Source: Bacillus mobilis (GTDB taxonomy: Bacteria; Bacillota; Bacilli; Bacillales; Bacillaceae_G). Taken from it: DNA of 34,253 nucleotides. The DNA lies in assembly GCF_001884045.1 (NCBI RefSeq), contig NZ_MACF01000131.1:1-34253 (forward strand), read 5' to 3'. The position numbers and the translations under genes are program-made. The notes below the pieces were generated by a model, which did no database searches, was not told where the DNA came from, and saw only the letters and a list, made by a program, of their open reading frames with translations. Positions 15,283-22,611 of this stretch are shown piece after piece; positions within the stretch are counted from its first letter, which is position 1; each line of letters begins with the position of its first letter.

Positions 15283-15925
15283 TGCCTTTCACCGTTTTAA
15301 TATAAGGAATTCCTAATTTTTTTCGTAAGTTCTTAATATGTGTATCTATAACTCTTACATCACCATAATGTTCATAGCCCCATACCTTATTCAGCAAATC
15401 ACTTCTTGATAATACTTTTCCACGATTTTGCAGTAAAGTATAAATAATTTCAAATTCCTTTGTTGTCAATTCAATTTGATTACCATGAACATAAGCGGCA
15501 TATGCTGTAGAATTTAACATCAATTCATGGAATTGTAGTATAGTCGCAGTTTCTGCTTCCTTCGTTGCGGCCCTTCTTAATACAGCTTCTACACGTTTAA
15601 TAAATACGGTGTAATGGAACGGCTTCGTAATATAGTCATCAATACCTAATTCAAATCCTTTAATTTCACTTTCTTCATTATGTAAGCCTGTTAACATAAT
15701 AATCGGTACATCAGATTGTCCTCGCATAATTTTACAAATACTATAGCCATCTATATCTGGTAACATCACATCAAGGAGGACAAGATCGTATGAATTTTTT
15801 TGGAAAAGCAGTATACCTTCTGTTCCAGCGCCAACGACATCAACGGTAAAGTTTTGTGCCATTAGAAATTCACGAATCAGTTCTTGTATATCTGGGTTGT
15901 CTTCAATCACCAGTATATGCGTCAT
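15260..15925 (-). CDS. OmpR/PhoB-family response regulator
   Basis: 221 residues. Receiver domain (1-115): acidic pocket Glu8/Asp9, phospho-acceptor Asp52 in LVLLDVMLPDIDG, and the switch Lys in ITKPF. C-terminal winged-helix DNA-binding domain (about 125-221) with ELTTKEFEIIYTLLQNRGKV, WGYEHYGDVRVIDTHIKNLRKKL and the final wing IKTVKGIGYKIES. AGGAGGTG precedes the ATG. It is co-transcribed with the kinase downstream. OmpR-type regulators bind 11-bp-spaced direct repeats; such repeats exist upstream of the neighbouring hypothetical/L,D-transpeptidase operon (17339-17370), making that operon a plausible target. Confidence 0.95.
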   Translation of the reverse strand: MTHILVIEDNPDIQELIREFLMAQNFTVDVVGAGTEGILLFQKNSYDLVLLDVMLPDIDGYSICKIMRGQSDVPIIMLTGLHNEESEIKGFELGIDDYITKPFHYTVFIKRVEAVLRRAATKEAETATILQFHELMLNSTAYAAYVHGNQIELTTKEFEIIYTLLQNRGKVLSRSDLLNKVWGYEHYGDVRVIDTHIKNLRKKLGIPYIKTVKGIGYKIES

Positions 15926-16288
15926 AGTAACACCTCCTAAATAACGCTTTTAACTGCAATATTCGAATTCATCATTTTTGAACGACTCAGATTGTTTATA
16001 CATATAATAAGCCCCCGCTATAAAATAATCATGAAAGTAGCAAGGGGAGTTGTTTAGCGAAACTGAATATTTCAGAATTACAGTAGTTCTATTATAGTAT
16101 GTATTGTAAAATTTATAAAATATTATAACTGTATAATTTTAATATCCATGTTTATCAATGTTTTAATGTCATTTGACACAATCTATTCTCATTATATATG
16201 TAAATACAGTTGTTTTGCTACTGTAAATGAAGAAATAAAATAAGCCAAGACATAAAATTCTTGGCTACACGTAAATCGTGTTGTTAGG
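15926..16288. other. Gene-free stretch between the two-component system and the L,D-transpeptidase
   Basis: No ORF with a ribosome binding site. It holds an imperfect hairpin on the minus-strand leader of the response regulator (16010-16050, CCCCGCTA against TAGCAAGGGG), a small palindrome CTGAA-TAT-TTCAG (16063-16075), four copies of TACAGT/ACTGTA (16079, 16128, 16205, 16220; the last two form an inverted repeat), and a good plus-strand promoter with no gene behind it (TTGACA 16173-16178, 16 nt, TATATG 16195-16200). Confidence 0.5.
16243..16266 (-). terminator. Terminator of the L,D-transpeptidase operon
   Basis: AGCCAAGA and TCTTGGCT around an 8-nt loop; on the minus strand it is followed by TATTTTATTTC. 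Confidence 0.65.
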
Positions 16289-16750
16289 TTATTTTACAGT
16301 GACAGTAGCCTGCTGGGGAATACGCTCAAATAACCAGTGTATATCATTGTTATACATACGAATACAACCTAGTGTTGTCCATTTGCCGATTGCCTGATTA
16401 TTGTTCGTACCATGAATCGCATAAGTTGTTCCGTAAGTTCCAGCCATATTTAATCCTAGCCAACGATCACCAAGTGGATTACGTGGGTCGCCACCTTTAA
16501 TTTTTCCTGTATAGTAAGGACGGTTTTTAATTTTATTAACGATTTGAAAAGTACCTTTAGGTGTAGGTGTGGCTGCTTTTCCAGTAGCGACAGTAAAACT
16601 CTTTATAAATTTTCCGTTTTGATAATAATCCATTTTATTTAACTGCGTATTCACGATAAGCTGATCACTAGTTGTAGCTGCCTCAGCATTTGTGAATGGA
16701 ATAGTTAAAAATCCTAATGATAATAGTGCGCTTAATAATAGTTTTTTCAT
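16289..16750 (-). CDS. L,D-transpeptidase (YkuD domain), secreted
   Basis: 153 residues. Signal peptide MKKLLLSALLSLGFLTIPFT with likely cleavage after AEA (about 24), then a single YkuD domain without LysM. The catalytic motif is intact: His113 in AIHGTNN and Cys129/Arg131 in TLGCIRMYNNDIHWL. These enzymes form 3-3 cross-links in peptidoglycan or attach substrates to the wall, using the Cys nucleophile. Having no LysM module, it is a minimal form. AAGGAG precedes the ATG. It lies 30 nt after the hypothetical gene at 16781-17224 with no terminator between, so the two are one transcript. The two-component system downstream hints at envelope-stress control. Confidence 0.92.
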   Translation of the reverse strand: MKKLLLSALLSLGFLTIPFTNAEAATTSDQLIVNTQLNKMDYYQNGKFIKSFTVATGKAATPTPKGTFQIVNKIKNRPYYTGKIKGGDPRNPLGDRWLGLNMAGTYGTTYAIHGTNNNQAIGKWTTLGCIRMYNNDIHWLFERIPQQATVTVK

Positions 16751-16780
16751 TATATTCTCCTTTTTACTATTGTAATAGTC

Positions 16781-17224
16781 TTACATACAATGAATTTGTA
16801 ATCCGCGTAATACTTTATTTACATTTTCATCTAATGTTTCAAAGAAGGTAGTAATCTTTGGATTTTGTTTGTTGTTTTTATCAATAAGTAATCTTTCATT
16901 TAGTAAAAGTTCACCATGTAGTCCAAAACTTTGAACTTGAATATTTAGTTCATCTTCAGTTTCAGAAATAATTGGTAAGAAGTAGTGGAAAGCTTTCGTT
17001 GGAATGATGTAACTTTTGCCAATCATGCTTTCTTGATTTGAATTAATCCATTTTCGCGTAACAATTTTAATATTCTTTTTTGAAACGATAAAAGATAGTG
17101 TTGTAGATTTTGTTAAACTTACGTCAAACTCGTTTGTTTCGCATATGTGTAAATTAAAAATCGTTTCATTTGGATGAGATTCAACATTTGTATTAATAAA
17201 GTCATGCATTTTATAAGCTTCCAT
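16781..17224 (-). CDS. Hypothetical protein, first gene of the L,D-transpeptidase operon
   Basis: 147 residues, not recognised. It begins MEAYKMHDFINTNVESHP, is soluble, lacks a signal peptide and is predicted mixed alpha/beta with repeated short strands (TIFNLHICE, TTLSFIVSKK, IKIVTRKW, ELNIQVQSFG, GELLLNERLLID) and a C-terminal helix ending RGLQIHCM. The strand pattern suggests a beta-rich domain. A GGGAGAA ribosome binding site lies 7 nt upstream of the ATG. It shares a transcript with the wall transpeptidase, and the upstream region carries three 11-bp direct repeats of OmpR type. Function unknown. Confidence 0.8.
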   Translation of the reverse strand: MEAYKMHDFINTNVESHPNETIFNLHICETNEFDVSLTKSTTLSFIVSKKNIKIVTRKWINSNQESMIGKSYIIPTKAFHYFLPIISETEDELNIQVQSFGLHGELLLNERLLIDKNNKQNPKITTFFETLDENVNKVLRGLQIHCM

Positions 17225-17338
17225 TCATATTCTCCCTTTTTTCATGTTTAAAAACGACTTATATTTATTCAATTTAATGTTTAGGTAATATAGTGTTTAA
17301 ATTTTTCAACAAATTCCGATATAATCTTACAATACGTA

Positions 17339-17370
17339 TATGAAGCTAATATGAAGTTAGTATGAGTTTG
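17339..17370. promoter_or_regulatory. Three tandem 11-bp direct repeats, OmpR-type binding site
   Basis: TATGAAGCTAA, TATGAAGTTAG and TATGAGTTTG follow each other exactly 11 bp apart, one helical turn. On the minus strand the units read TTCATA and precede a TTATAT -10-like element about 14 bp further on, towards the 17224-16289 operon. 17225-17637 otherwise contains no gene. Confidence 0.55.
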
Positions 17371-17534
17371 TAGTGGTTTTTTATTGAGAACAAAATAAGG
17401 TGATTTTTAAGTGTTAAAAACTGGATAGAAAATGTATATTAATGTCCTTGTTTCGTCTGATATATAGTTGTTAGCTCATTTTAAAACGATAATGGCTAGC
17501 TGCAAATAATAAACAGAAAATTTTAGTGTGAGCC

Positions 17535-17560
17535 TTACAAAAATGTAATAAAAATGTAAG
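17535..17560. promoter_or_regulatory. 11-bp direct repeat and inverted repeat upstream of the DedA gene
   Basis: AAAAATGTAAT and AAAAATGTAAG are adjacent 11-bp units. With the upstream TTACA (17535-17539) they also form an inverted repeat of TTACA/TGTAA. It lies about 80 nt upstream of the DedA start codon. Confidence 0.35.
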
Positions 17561-17637
17561 CTATTGTGATAGTTATTTCGACAATTTTTTTATACAATAA
17601 TAGTAAGAAGTTGTACGTGATTGGAAGGAGAGATGAC

Positions 17638-18252
17638 ATGGAATGGGTTCATGAATTATTTCAGCAGTACGGGTACTATGTTGTACTTGTTGGTTTGCTG
17701 TTAGAATATATTGCACTTCCGTTTCCGGGAGAGCCAACATTAGCATATGCGGGGTTTTTAGCACAGAAGGGCGATTTAAGTTTACCAATTTTAATTATCC
17801 TATCCTTTATTGGGACAAGTGTAGGAATGACAATTCAATACTTTTTAGGAAATAAATTAGGTATGCCCTTTATTCAAAAGTATGGGAAATACGTATTTTT
17901 AACACAAAAAAAAATCGACTTAACAAGAATGTGGTTTGATAAGTATGGATACTTCCTGATTTTTATCGGTTTCTTTATTCCTGGTGTCCGTCATTTTACA
18001 GGGTATTTTGCAGGGATTATTAACTTACCATTCCGTCGTTTTGCCATTACAATTTACTCAGGTGCTCTATTTTGGGTATCGTTCTTCTTAATCGGTGGTT
18101 ACTGGTTAGGTGGCAACTTACATGATATTTTTGGAGCGTTAGAAGGTCACATCGGTAAAATCATTTTTGGAGTGATTGTGATTGTAGCAATTACGTTAGG
18201 AGTTCGTTTCCGCAAACAGTTAAAACGAGTATTTTTACAAAACGCAAGTTAA
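17638..18252 (+). CDS. DedA family membrane protein
   Basis: 204 residues from ATG 17638, with AAGGAGAG upstream; the longer frame from 17566 has no ribosome binding site. DedA hallmarks: the re-entrant segment LEYIALPFPGEPTLAYAGFLA near the N-terminus and FFIPGVRHFTGYFAG in the middle, with the conserved Arg, followed by two or three C-terminal membrane helices. Family members include undecaprenyl-phosphate transporters (UptA-like) that recycle the cell-wall lipid carrier, and proteins needed for membrane integrity or antimicrobial-peptide resistance. Which one this is cannot be told. Monocistronic, ended by a bidirectional terminator. Confidence 0.93.
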   Translation: MEWVHELFQQYGYYVVLVGLLLEYIALPFPGEPTLAYAGFLAQKGDLSLPILIILSFIGTSVGMTIQYFLGNKLGMPFIQKYGKYVFLTQKKIDLTRMWFDKYGYFLIFIGFFIPGVRHFTGYFAGIINLPFRRFAITIYSGALFWVSFFLIGGYWLGGNLHDIFGALEGHIGKIIFGVIVIVAITLGVRFRKQLKRVFLQNAS

Positions 18253-18284
18253 TATGAAATCCATTCTATGTCAAAATTTAGGAA

Positions 18285-18310
18285 GGCAGTGCAGACGCAC
18301 TGCCTTTTTT
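18285..18310. terminator. Terminator between convergent genes
   Basis: GGCAGTGC-AGAC-GCACTGCC followed by six T; it abuts the stop codon of the minus-strand gene at 18309. Confidence 0.88.
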
Positions 18311-19100
18311 ATTTTATGTTCCAATTTATTTTTAATTTTCCTTTTAACTGGTTTCCGCTAACTATAATGTAATAAGTTCCGGTCTTAATTGCTGCGAAAT
18401 GGTACGTATCAGGGCCGACTGAAGCTAAATAATTTTCTTCCTCTTGAAATTCACTAGCCATTTTGATATCTCCCATGTAGCCATTTGGATTTTCAGCCCG
18501 TGATTCAATCGTGAATTCTAATATGTCCCCTCGTTTTAGTTCAATGGGGACTTTATGTTTACCACTAAAATGTTGAAAAGATGCTTCGAAAGAGTTATCT
18601 GTTTTTGTTTCGACCCATTGTTCTTTTGATGTTCCAAACTTTTCTATATCTATTAAGTTGATTGTGATAAATATAATAAGCATAATGCCTGGCGCGACAT
18701 ATTGTATCCACTTAAATTTTGTTGCTATAACTGTACATAAATAGAAAAAAAGAGAACATATTGCTCCAATTGATCCGAGAAATAAGAACTGTATTAGACT
18801 AGCTTCTTTAAATATTAGGAATGGAAGAGAAAATAAATAGCCGCAAAAAATATAAAGGCACAATGTCTTCAGTCTTGTATGTGTTTTTAATTTCAATTTA
18901 TCGATGCAAATAGAACAAAAAATTGCATATGCCGCAAGAATAGGAACGAAGGGAACATATAGTAGTTCTCGTAATCCAGCTAAGAAACTATATAATGTTT
19001 GTTGACTAGTTGTTAAGAGAAGCGTGCTAATAAGTAATAATAACAAGAAAGCTGCTGTAAGCTTGGTAAGAATGTAAGAAAAGGTAGATGTTTTCTTCAT
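18309..19100 (-). CDS. Membrane protein with C-terminal extracytoplasmic beta domain, divergent partner of the XRE operon
   Basis: 263 residues, not assigned to a named family. Five predicted membrane helices (about 10-32, 45-65, 80-100, 105-127, 133-152) are followed by an about 105-residue domain outside the membrane (155-263) rich in strands: VPIELKRGDILEFTIESRA, GPDTYHFAAIKTGTYYIIVSG and LKGKLKINWNIK. That tail resembles pre-peptidase or jelly-roll accessory domains. AAAGGAGAT lies at good distance from ATG 19100. It is transcribed away from the XRE/M50 operon, and a 17-bp-arm palindrome lies between them, so they are probably co-regulated. Confidence 0.8.
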   Translation of the reverse strand: MKKTSTFSYILTKLTAAFLLLLLISTLLLTTSQQTLYSFLAGLRELLYVPFVPILAAYAIFCSICIDKLKLKTHTRLKTLCLYIFCGYLFSLPFLIFKEASLIQFLFLGSIGAICSLFFYLCTVIATKFKWIQYVAPGIMLIIFITINLIDIEKFGTSKEQWVETKTDNSFEASFQHFSGKHKVPIELKRGDILEFTIESRAENPNGYMGDIKMASEFQEEENYLASVGPDTYHFAAIKTGTYYIIVSGNQLKGKLKINWNIK

Positions 19101-19132
19101 ATGGAATCTCCTTTGTTTAATATTTCACATTC

Positions 19133-19233
19133 ATTATATAAGTTATTTTCATCATAATAAATCTTTATTTTTGTCAATTATTATAGTCGTAATGACAATT
19201 ATAATTGACAAAAATAAGGATATTATTTACAAT
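19133..19233. promoter_or_regulatory. Divergent promoters around a large palindrome
   Basis: A perfect 17-bp inverted repeat (TTATTTTTGTCAATTAT at 19165-19181; ATAATTGACAAAAATAA at 19201-19217) has a 19-nt centre. The plus-strand promoter uses the right arm: -35 TTGACA (19205-19210), 17 nt, -10 TACAAT (19228-19233). A minus-strand promoter abuts the left arm: -35 TTTATT (19161-19156), 17 nt, -10 TATAAT (19138-19133). Likely operator for the XRE protein encoded next. Confidence 0.7.
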
Positions 19234-19264
19234 TTTAATTAAATAAATGAAAAAGAGGGAAGAC

Positions 19265-19486
19265 ATGAAGCTTCAAAATCGAGTGAGGGAATTGCGGGCA
19301 AAGCATCGTTTATCACAAGGGGATTTAGGGAAAGCGATTGGATCATCACGGCAAACGATTAGTTTAATTGAGCGCGGGGATTATGCACCATCTATCGTAT
19401 TGTCGTTAAAAATCGCACAAATTTTCAATGTACCGGTGGAGGAAATATTCACGTTAGTGGAGGGGGAAGAGGATGATGAAGAGTAA
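19265..19486 (+). CDS. XRE-family helix-turn-helix regulator (small)
   Basis: 73 residues from ATG 19265, after GAGGGAAG; the in-frame ATG 19247 lies ahead of that ribosome binding site. It consists almost only of the five-helix Cro/C1 domain: RVRELRAKHRLSQGDLGKAI, then GSSRQTISLIERGDYAPSI and LKIAQIFNVPVEEIFTL, with an acidic tail VEGEEDDEE. There is no sensory domain, as in YgzD/YozG-type repressors that partner with a membrane protein encoded next. It overlaps the next gene by 14 nt. The divergent palindrome upstream is the obvious candidate operator. Confidence 0.92.
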   Translation: MKLQNRVRELRAKHRLSQGDLGKAIGSSRQTISLIERGDYAPSIVLSLKIAQIFNVPVEEIFTLVEGEEDDEE

Positions 19487-20183
19487 ACTAGGGGAACAAT
19501 TTTTTAGTTTTTGCAAAATCATATTAAGTATGATAGGTGGCTTTTTTGCATCGTATATAGCTCTAGATATGCTTTCGGATGAACCGAGAAAATTATCACC
19601 CAATATATTAATAGGTGTATGTACTATTTTTGGAATGATAATGATGTACTACACTTGGAAGAATACACGTATGTTAGCGGAGGCACGCGATGAAGAAGAG
19701 AGCGTACAAGGCAGAAAATTAGGCATTATAAGTATCTATTTACGTGTAGGTGATATAGTTACCCAGGCATGGTTTGTATATGCAGTTATTACATGTAGAC
19801 GTGCACTGTCGCAGGATACAAATGTTTCATTTGCAGTATGGAATTTAGCAGCTTCTATCATCTGTTTAACGACTGTGGTGATTATCGGGATCATAACAAA
19901 GAATCGTTATAATAAGCTATATCCTGAACAAGGTGTTACGTATATCGAATCGATGGAGATGTGGAAGAAAAACGCAGATGAAGGATTAAAACATATTGTG
20001 CATGAGGCTGGATATAAAGCGTATGAATTTACGAATAAGGTATTGGCATATGTATGGTGGGCTGCCGTTATATATACAGCGGTTAGTGATATTGACTTTG
20101 TATTAATTGGCTTAATCTCATTGATTTGGATATTGCATCTCGGAAAATTTATGTATGAAATGCATAGAAAAATGATTTATTAA
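19473..20183 (+). CDS. Membrane protein of the XRE/M50 operon (possibly DUF3169 family)
   Basis: About 235 residues; ATG 19473 and ATG 19476 are both possible. Six predicted membrane helices: two at the N-terminus (about 12-32, 45-62), two in the middle (about 90-110, 122-145) and two at the C-terminus (about 190-210, 212-228), with cytosolic loops TRMLAEARDEEESVQGRKL and TKNRYNKLYPEQG. Pairing of a small XRE regulator with a multi-helix membrane protein of this size is typical of DUF3169-type cassettes; I am not certain of the family. It overlaps the XRE gene and is 12 nt from the M50 gene, so all three are one operon. Confidence 0.82.
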   Translation: MMKSKLGEQFFSFCKIILSMIGGFFASYIALDMLSDEPRKLSPNILIGVCTIFGMIMMYYTWKNTRMLAEARDEEESVQGRKLGIISIYLRVGDIVTQAWFVYAVITCRRALSQDTNVSFAVWNLAASIICLTTVVIIGIITKNRYNKLYPEQGVTYIESMEMWKKNADEGLKHIVHEAGYKAYEFTNKVLAYVWWAAVIYTAVSDIDFVLIGLISLIWILHLGKFMYEMHRKMIY

Positions 20184-20195
20184 GGAGAGAAAAAG

Positions 20196-21278
20196 TTGGA
20201 TATTTTAAGAAGGCCAGCTGGTTCACTGACAGTGGTGCTAATTCTGTCCATTTTATACGGAGTGACCCGAACTGGAAAATTAGAAGTAATGTTGAACATA
20301 TGGGCACTATTGGGTATTTTTCTGTTAGTGGTAATCATTCATGAGTTAGGACATGTCGTATTCGGCGTAATAGGTGGTTTGACATTTAAATTTATGACAG
20401 TAGGACCTATTACTGTTCAAAAAGAGAAGGAGAAAGTACGCATTCGTGAAAATAAATTATGGGCGTACTTCGGAGGCGTGGCAATGTTAATACCGCCTTC
20501 CAGAGTAACACCGAACCTTTCAAAAAAATGGGCATGGATGACTTTAGGCGGACCAATTACAAGCTTATTATTTGGTATGACTTTTGGTTACATATACATG
20601 GTGAGTTATTATCAATATCTTTTATATTTTTCTGTTTTCCATTTTATCATTTTTGCAGTTACAATCGTGCCGATAAAAGGAACGCTAATGAGCGATGGTA
20701 TGCAATTCCTCATTTTAATTAAAAGTGATGAAAAGGCGAAACAGCACTTATATAACATTCAAGTATCAAGTGAGCTATTTAGTTATAAGAGGCCGAAAAA
20801 TTGGGACGAGAGATTAGTAGAACTGAGTGAGGAAAAATTAAAAGAGGATAAAAGTATAAGAGATATAATGAGTGGGCTTATGCTCGTTTTTTATGCTCGA
20901 GCTGACCAAAAGGGGATGGAAAGGGCGATATCGTATATAGAACCAATTATTCAACAACCTGTAACGAAGGAAAATAAATTTTTCGTTGGCAGTTTTCATA
21001 GTTGGTACCTTTTGTATAAAGCTCTTTATCAGATGGATAACCTTTCTCTGCAAGAAGCGAAGGAGTATGGGAAGGCCATTACAAAAATAGACTTACATGG
21101 GTATTATCGCGCACAAGGAATTGTGAAATATGTAGAGAATGATCTAAAAGCTTCCCGTATGTATATGAAGAAAGCTGATAAAGAATTGAAGAATGCTGAA
21201 AAGAATGAATTGGGATATTTACAATTAGAGAGAGAATGGTTTGAGCAGTTGAAAGAGAGGGTATCTTACGATGGGTAA
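20196..21278 (+). CDS. M50 family (site-2 protease-like) intramembrane metallopeptidase
   Basis: 360 residues from TTG 20196 with AAGGAGAG upstream. The zinc motif His49-Glu50-x-x-His53 is in VVIIHELGHVVFG, inside a membrane helix. The second family motif appears as KGTLMSDGMQ with Asp167, the third zinc ligand. Further helices include WMTLGGPITSLLFG. The C-terminal about 180 residues are cytosolic, helical and rich in Glu/Lys, resembling TPR-like repeats. M50 enzymes cut membrane-spanning substrates such as anti-sigma factors, or process peptides. The catalytic residues look complete. As the last gene of an XRE/membrane protein/M50 operon, it may act on the co-encoded membrane protein; this is inference. 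Confidence 0.9.
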   Translation: MDILRRPAGSLTVVLILSILYGVTRTGKLEVMLNIWALLGIFLLVVIIHELGHVVFGVIGGLTFKFMTVGPITVQKEKEKVRIRENKLWAYFGGVAMLIPPSRVTPNLSKKWAWMTLGGPITSLLFGMTFGYIYMVSYYQYLLYFSVFHFIIFAVTIVPIKGTLMSDGMQFLILIKSDEKAKQHLYNIQVSSELFSYKRPKNWDERLVELSEEKLKEDKSIRDIMSGLMLVFYARADQKGMERAISYIEPIIQQPVTKENKFFVGSFHSWYLLYKALYQMDNLSLQEAKEYGKAITKIDLHGYYRAQGIVKYVENDLKASRMYMKKADKELKNAEKNELGYLQLEREWFEQLKERVSYDG

Positions 21279-21293
21279 GGTATCCTCTTTTTT
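21256..21293 (+). terminator. Terminator of the XRE/M50 operon
   Basis: AGAGGGTATCTTAC and GTAAGGTATCCTCT (two G-U pairs) then six T; the M50 stop codon lies within the hairpin. Confidence 0.82.
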
Positions 21294-21374
21294 CTATGTC
21301 GTCTTATGCCGTTCCATAAAAAGTCTGGGGCGAGTAAAATAAGATAAGAAGAGCAAAGCTTGGAGGAATTCTAG

Positions 21375-21515
21375 ATGGAAATTTTAACGATTATTTTAAT
21401 AGTCTTGCTCATTTATGCTGTTTTTAAAGTAGCATATGTAGCATTAAAGATACTCGCGATCCTATTAGTTATCTTTTTAATCGTAGAGTTCGGCAGTAAA
21501 TTACTTGGGGGATAG
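21375..21515 (+). CDS. 46-aa hydrophobic membrane peptide
   Basis: ATG 21375 follows GGAGGA at 7-nt spacing. The peptide starts MEILTIILIVLLIYAVFK and is almost entirely hydrophobic up to VEFGSKLLGG, forming one long or two short membrane helices. The strong ribosome binding site and its separation from the preceding operon by a terminator support a real small gene. No homologue recognised. Confidence 0.65.
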   Translation: MEILTIILIVLLIYAVFKVAYVALKILAILLVIFLIVEFGSKLLGG

Positions 21516-21571
21516 GGTATACTGTACGCTTTGAATGTCGAAGGATGTCGGTAAGTCGATATGTCGTGTCG

Positions 21572-21650
21572 AATCGTCGATATAATAAAAAAATCGTTGA
21601 TATAAGTGGAGAAATCGCCGATATATGTGAAAAATCGCTGATATATTCTG
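21572..21650. repeat. Four tandem about 20-bp repeats with near-palindromic ATCGYYGAT core
   Basis: Copies of AATCGTCGATATA, AATCGTTGATATA, AATCGCCGATATA and AATCGCTGATATA start at 21572, 21592, 21613 and 21633, spaced 20-21 bp, about two helical turns. The core ATCGNYGAT is self-complementary except at its centre. Units are separated by A-rich linkers. A degenerate half copy (GTCGATATGTCG) precedes them. Confidence 0.7.
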
Positions 21651-21679
21651 GTAAGTACCGGATGGGGTATGTGGAAAAG

Positions 21680-21708
21680 AAGTTGCCGTGAAGGTAACTT
21701 CTTTTTAT
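21680..21708 (+). terminator. Intrinsic terminator after the repeat cluster
   Basis: AAGTTGCC and GGTAACTT (one G-U pair) with a five-base loop, then CTTTTTATTG. Confidence 0.75.
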
Positions 21709-21740
21709 TGTGGTGACGGAGTGTGCAAACCAACATAAAA

Positions 21741-21765
21741 AAGCTGGAAGAATATCTTCCAGCTT
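21741..21765 (-). terminator. Terminator of the 128-aa membrane protein gene
   Basis: AAGCTGGAAGA-ATA-TCTTCCAGCTT, 11-bp stem; on the minus strand it is followed by TTTTTTATG and overlaps the stop codon. Confidence 0.85.
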
Positions 21766-22150
21766 ACGAGTTACTTTCAATTTGGCGACCGTTTTCTTCT
21801 TCATTGTCTTGTAGTAGGTTGAATACGTCTGCTAGGCAGAATGCAATGAACCAAGTCCATAGACCGTGGAAGAAAGCTGAGCTTAATTGAAGTGGTAATG
21901 TATAGTTAGTCATTGAGTAGGAAATACATCCGCCAACGATTCCGATCATTGTTAATAACATTGTTTTTTGCGCATTTTCTTCTGGGTTGAAGAGGAAGAA
22001 AATGTATCCGCCTAAAATCGAAGCGCTTACAAGTGTTTCGATTCCATTAAAAATGATATTCTCTCCAAGCTGAGTGTTTGTCCAGAAGCAGATTGTTCCG
22101 CCGATAATAGCAAACAGGACAGCTATTGTATATCTGATATATTGATTCAT
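21764..22150 (-). CDS. Four-helix membrane protein, function unknown
   Basis: 128 residues beginning MNQYIRYTIAVLFAIIGG. Four membrane helices (about 6-26, 38-56, 64-82, 90-110) and an acidic cytosolic tail NLLQDNEEENGRQIESNS. AAGGAGAT precedes the ATG. No family recognised, although the size and spacing resemble small Bacillus DUF membrane proteins. An extended -10 promoter (TGTTATAAT, minus strand, 22404-22396) lies about 245 nt upstream, implying a long untranslated leader if used. Confidence 0.8.
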   Translation of the reverse strand: MNQYIRYTIAVLFAIIGGTICFWTNTQLGENIIFNGIETLVSASILGGYIFFLFNPEENAQKTMLLTMIGIVGGCISYSMTNYTLPLQLSSAFFHGLWTWFIAFCLADVFNLLQDNEEENGRQIESNS

Positions 22151-22611
22151 ATGTTCATCTCCTTATGTAATAAGATGATTTGGAAGTCAAAAAGGTAGGT
22201 ATAGTATATTGAAGTGAATTTTAGTTGTACGTATCTTTTTTTATAAAAAGATCATGGAAGAATAACTAAGATGATCGGTTTTTTAAACCGTTACGTGTAT
22301 GGTGTTTGAAATATACCCGACTGCTCGTTTCTTTTTGCTTGTAAAATAAGAGAAACTTCCAAGTCTATATACTCTTTTTTTGTGAGTCTGCTTTCATTAT
22401 AACACATTTAGGCCCACAATAATAGAATTATCTGATTTTGTAATAAGTGTAAAAAATAAAAAGCGCAAGGAAATACCGTCAACGGTGCAGTTTAGTGGGG
22501 GAAGGATTTTAATTTATTATGATGAAATATGTAATCAAGGTGAGATCTAGGAAAGAGGCTTAAATATTATAAAAATGTTTTGTAACATGAATGTAAGGGG
22601 GGAGAGCTAAC
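22151..22611. other. Gene-free stretch of 460 nt
   Basis: No ORF with a ribosome binding site on either strand. It holds the minus-strand extended -10 TGTTATAAT (22404-22396), a CGGTTT-TTT-AAACCG inverted repeat near 22278-22292, and T/A tracts. No tRNA, riboswitch or terminator was recognised. Confidence 0.5.

Noticed and set aside
21413-21804. Two minus-strand frames over the ATCGYYGAT repeats
   Set aside because: They lack ribosome binding sites, run across two terminators and mostly translate the non-coding repeats.
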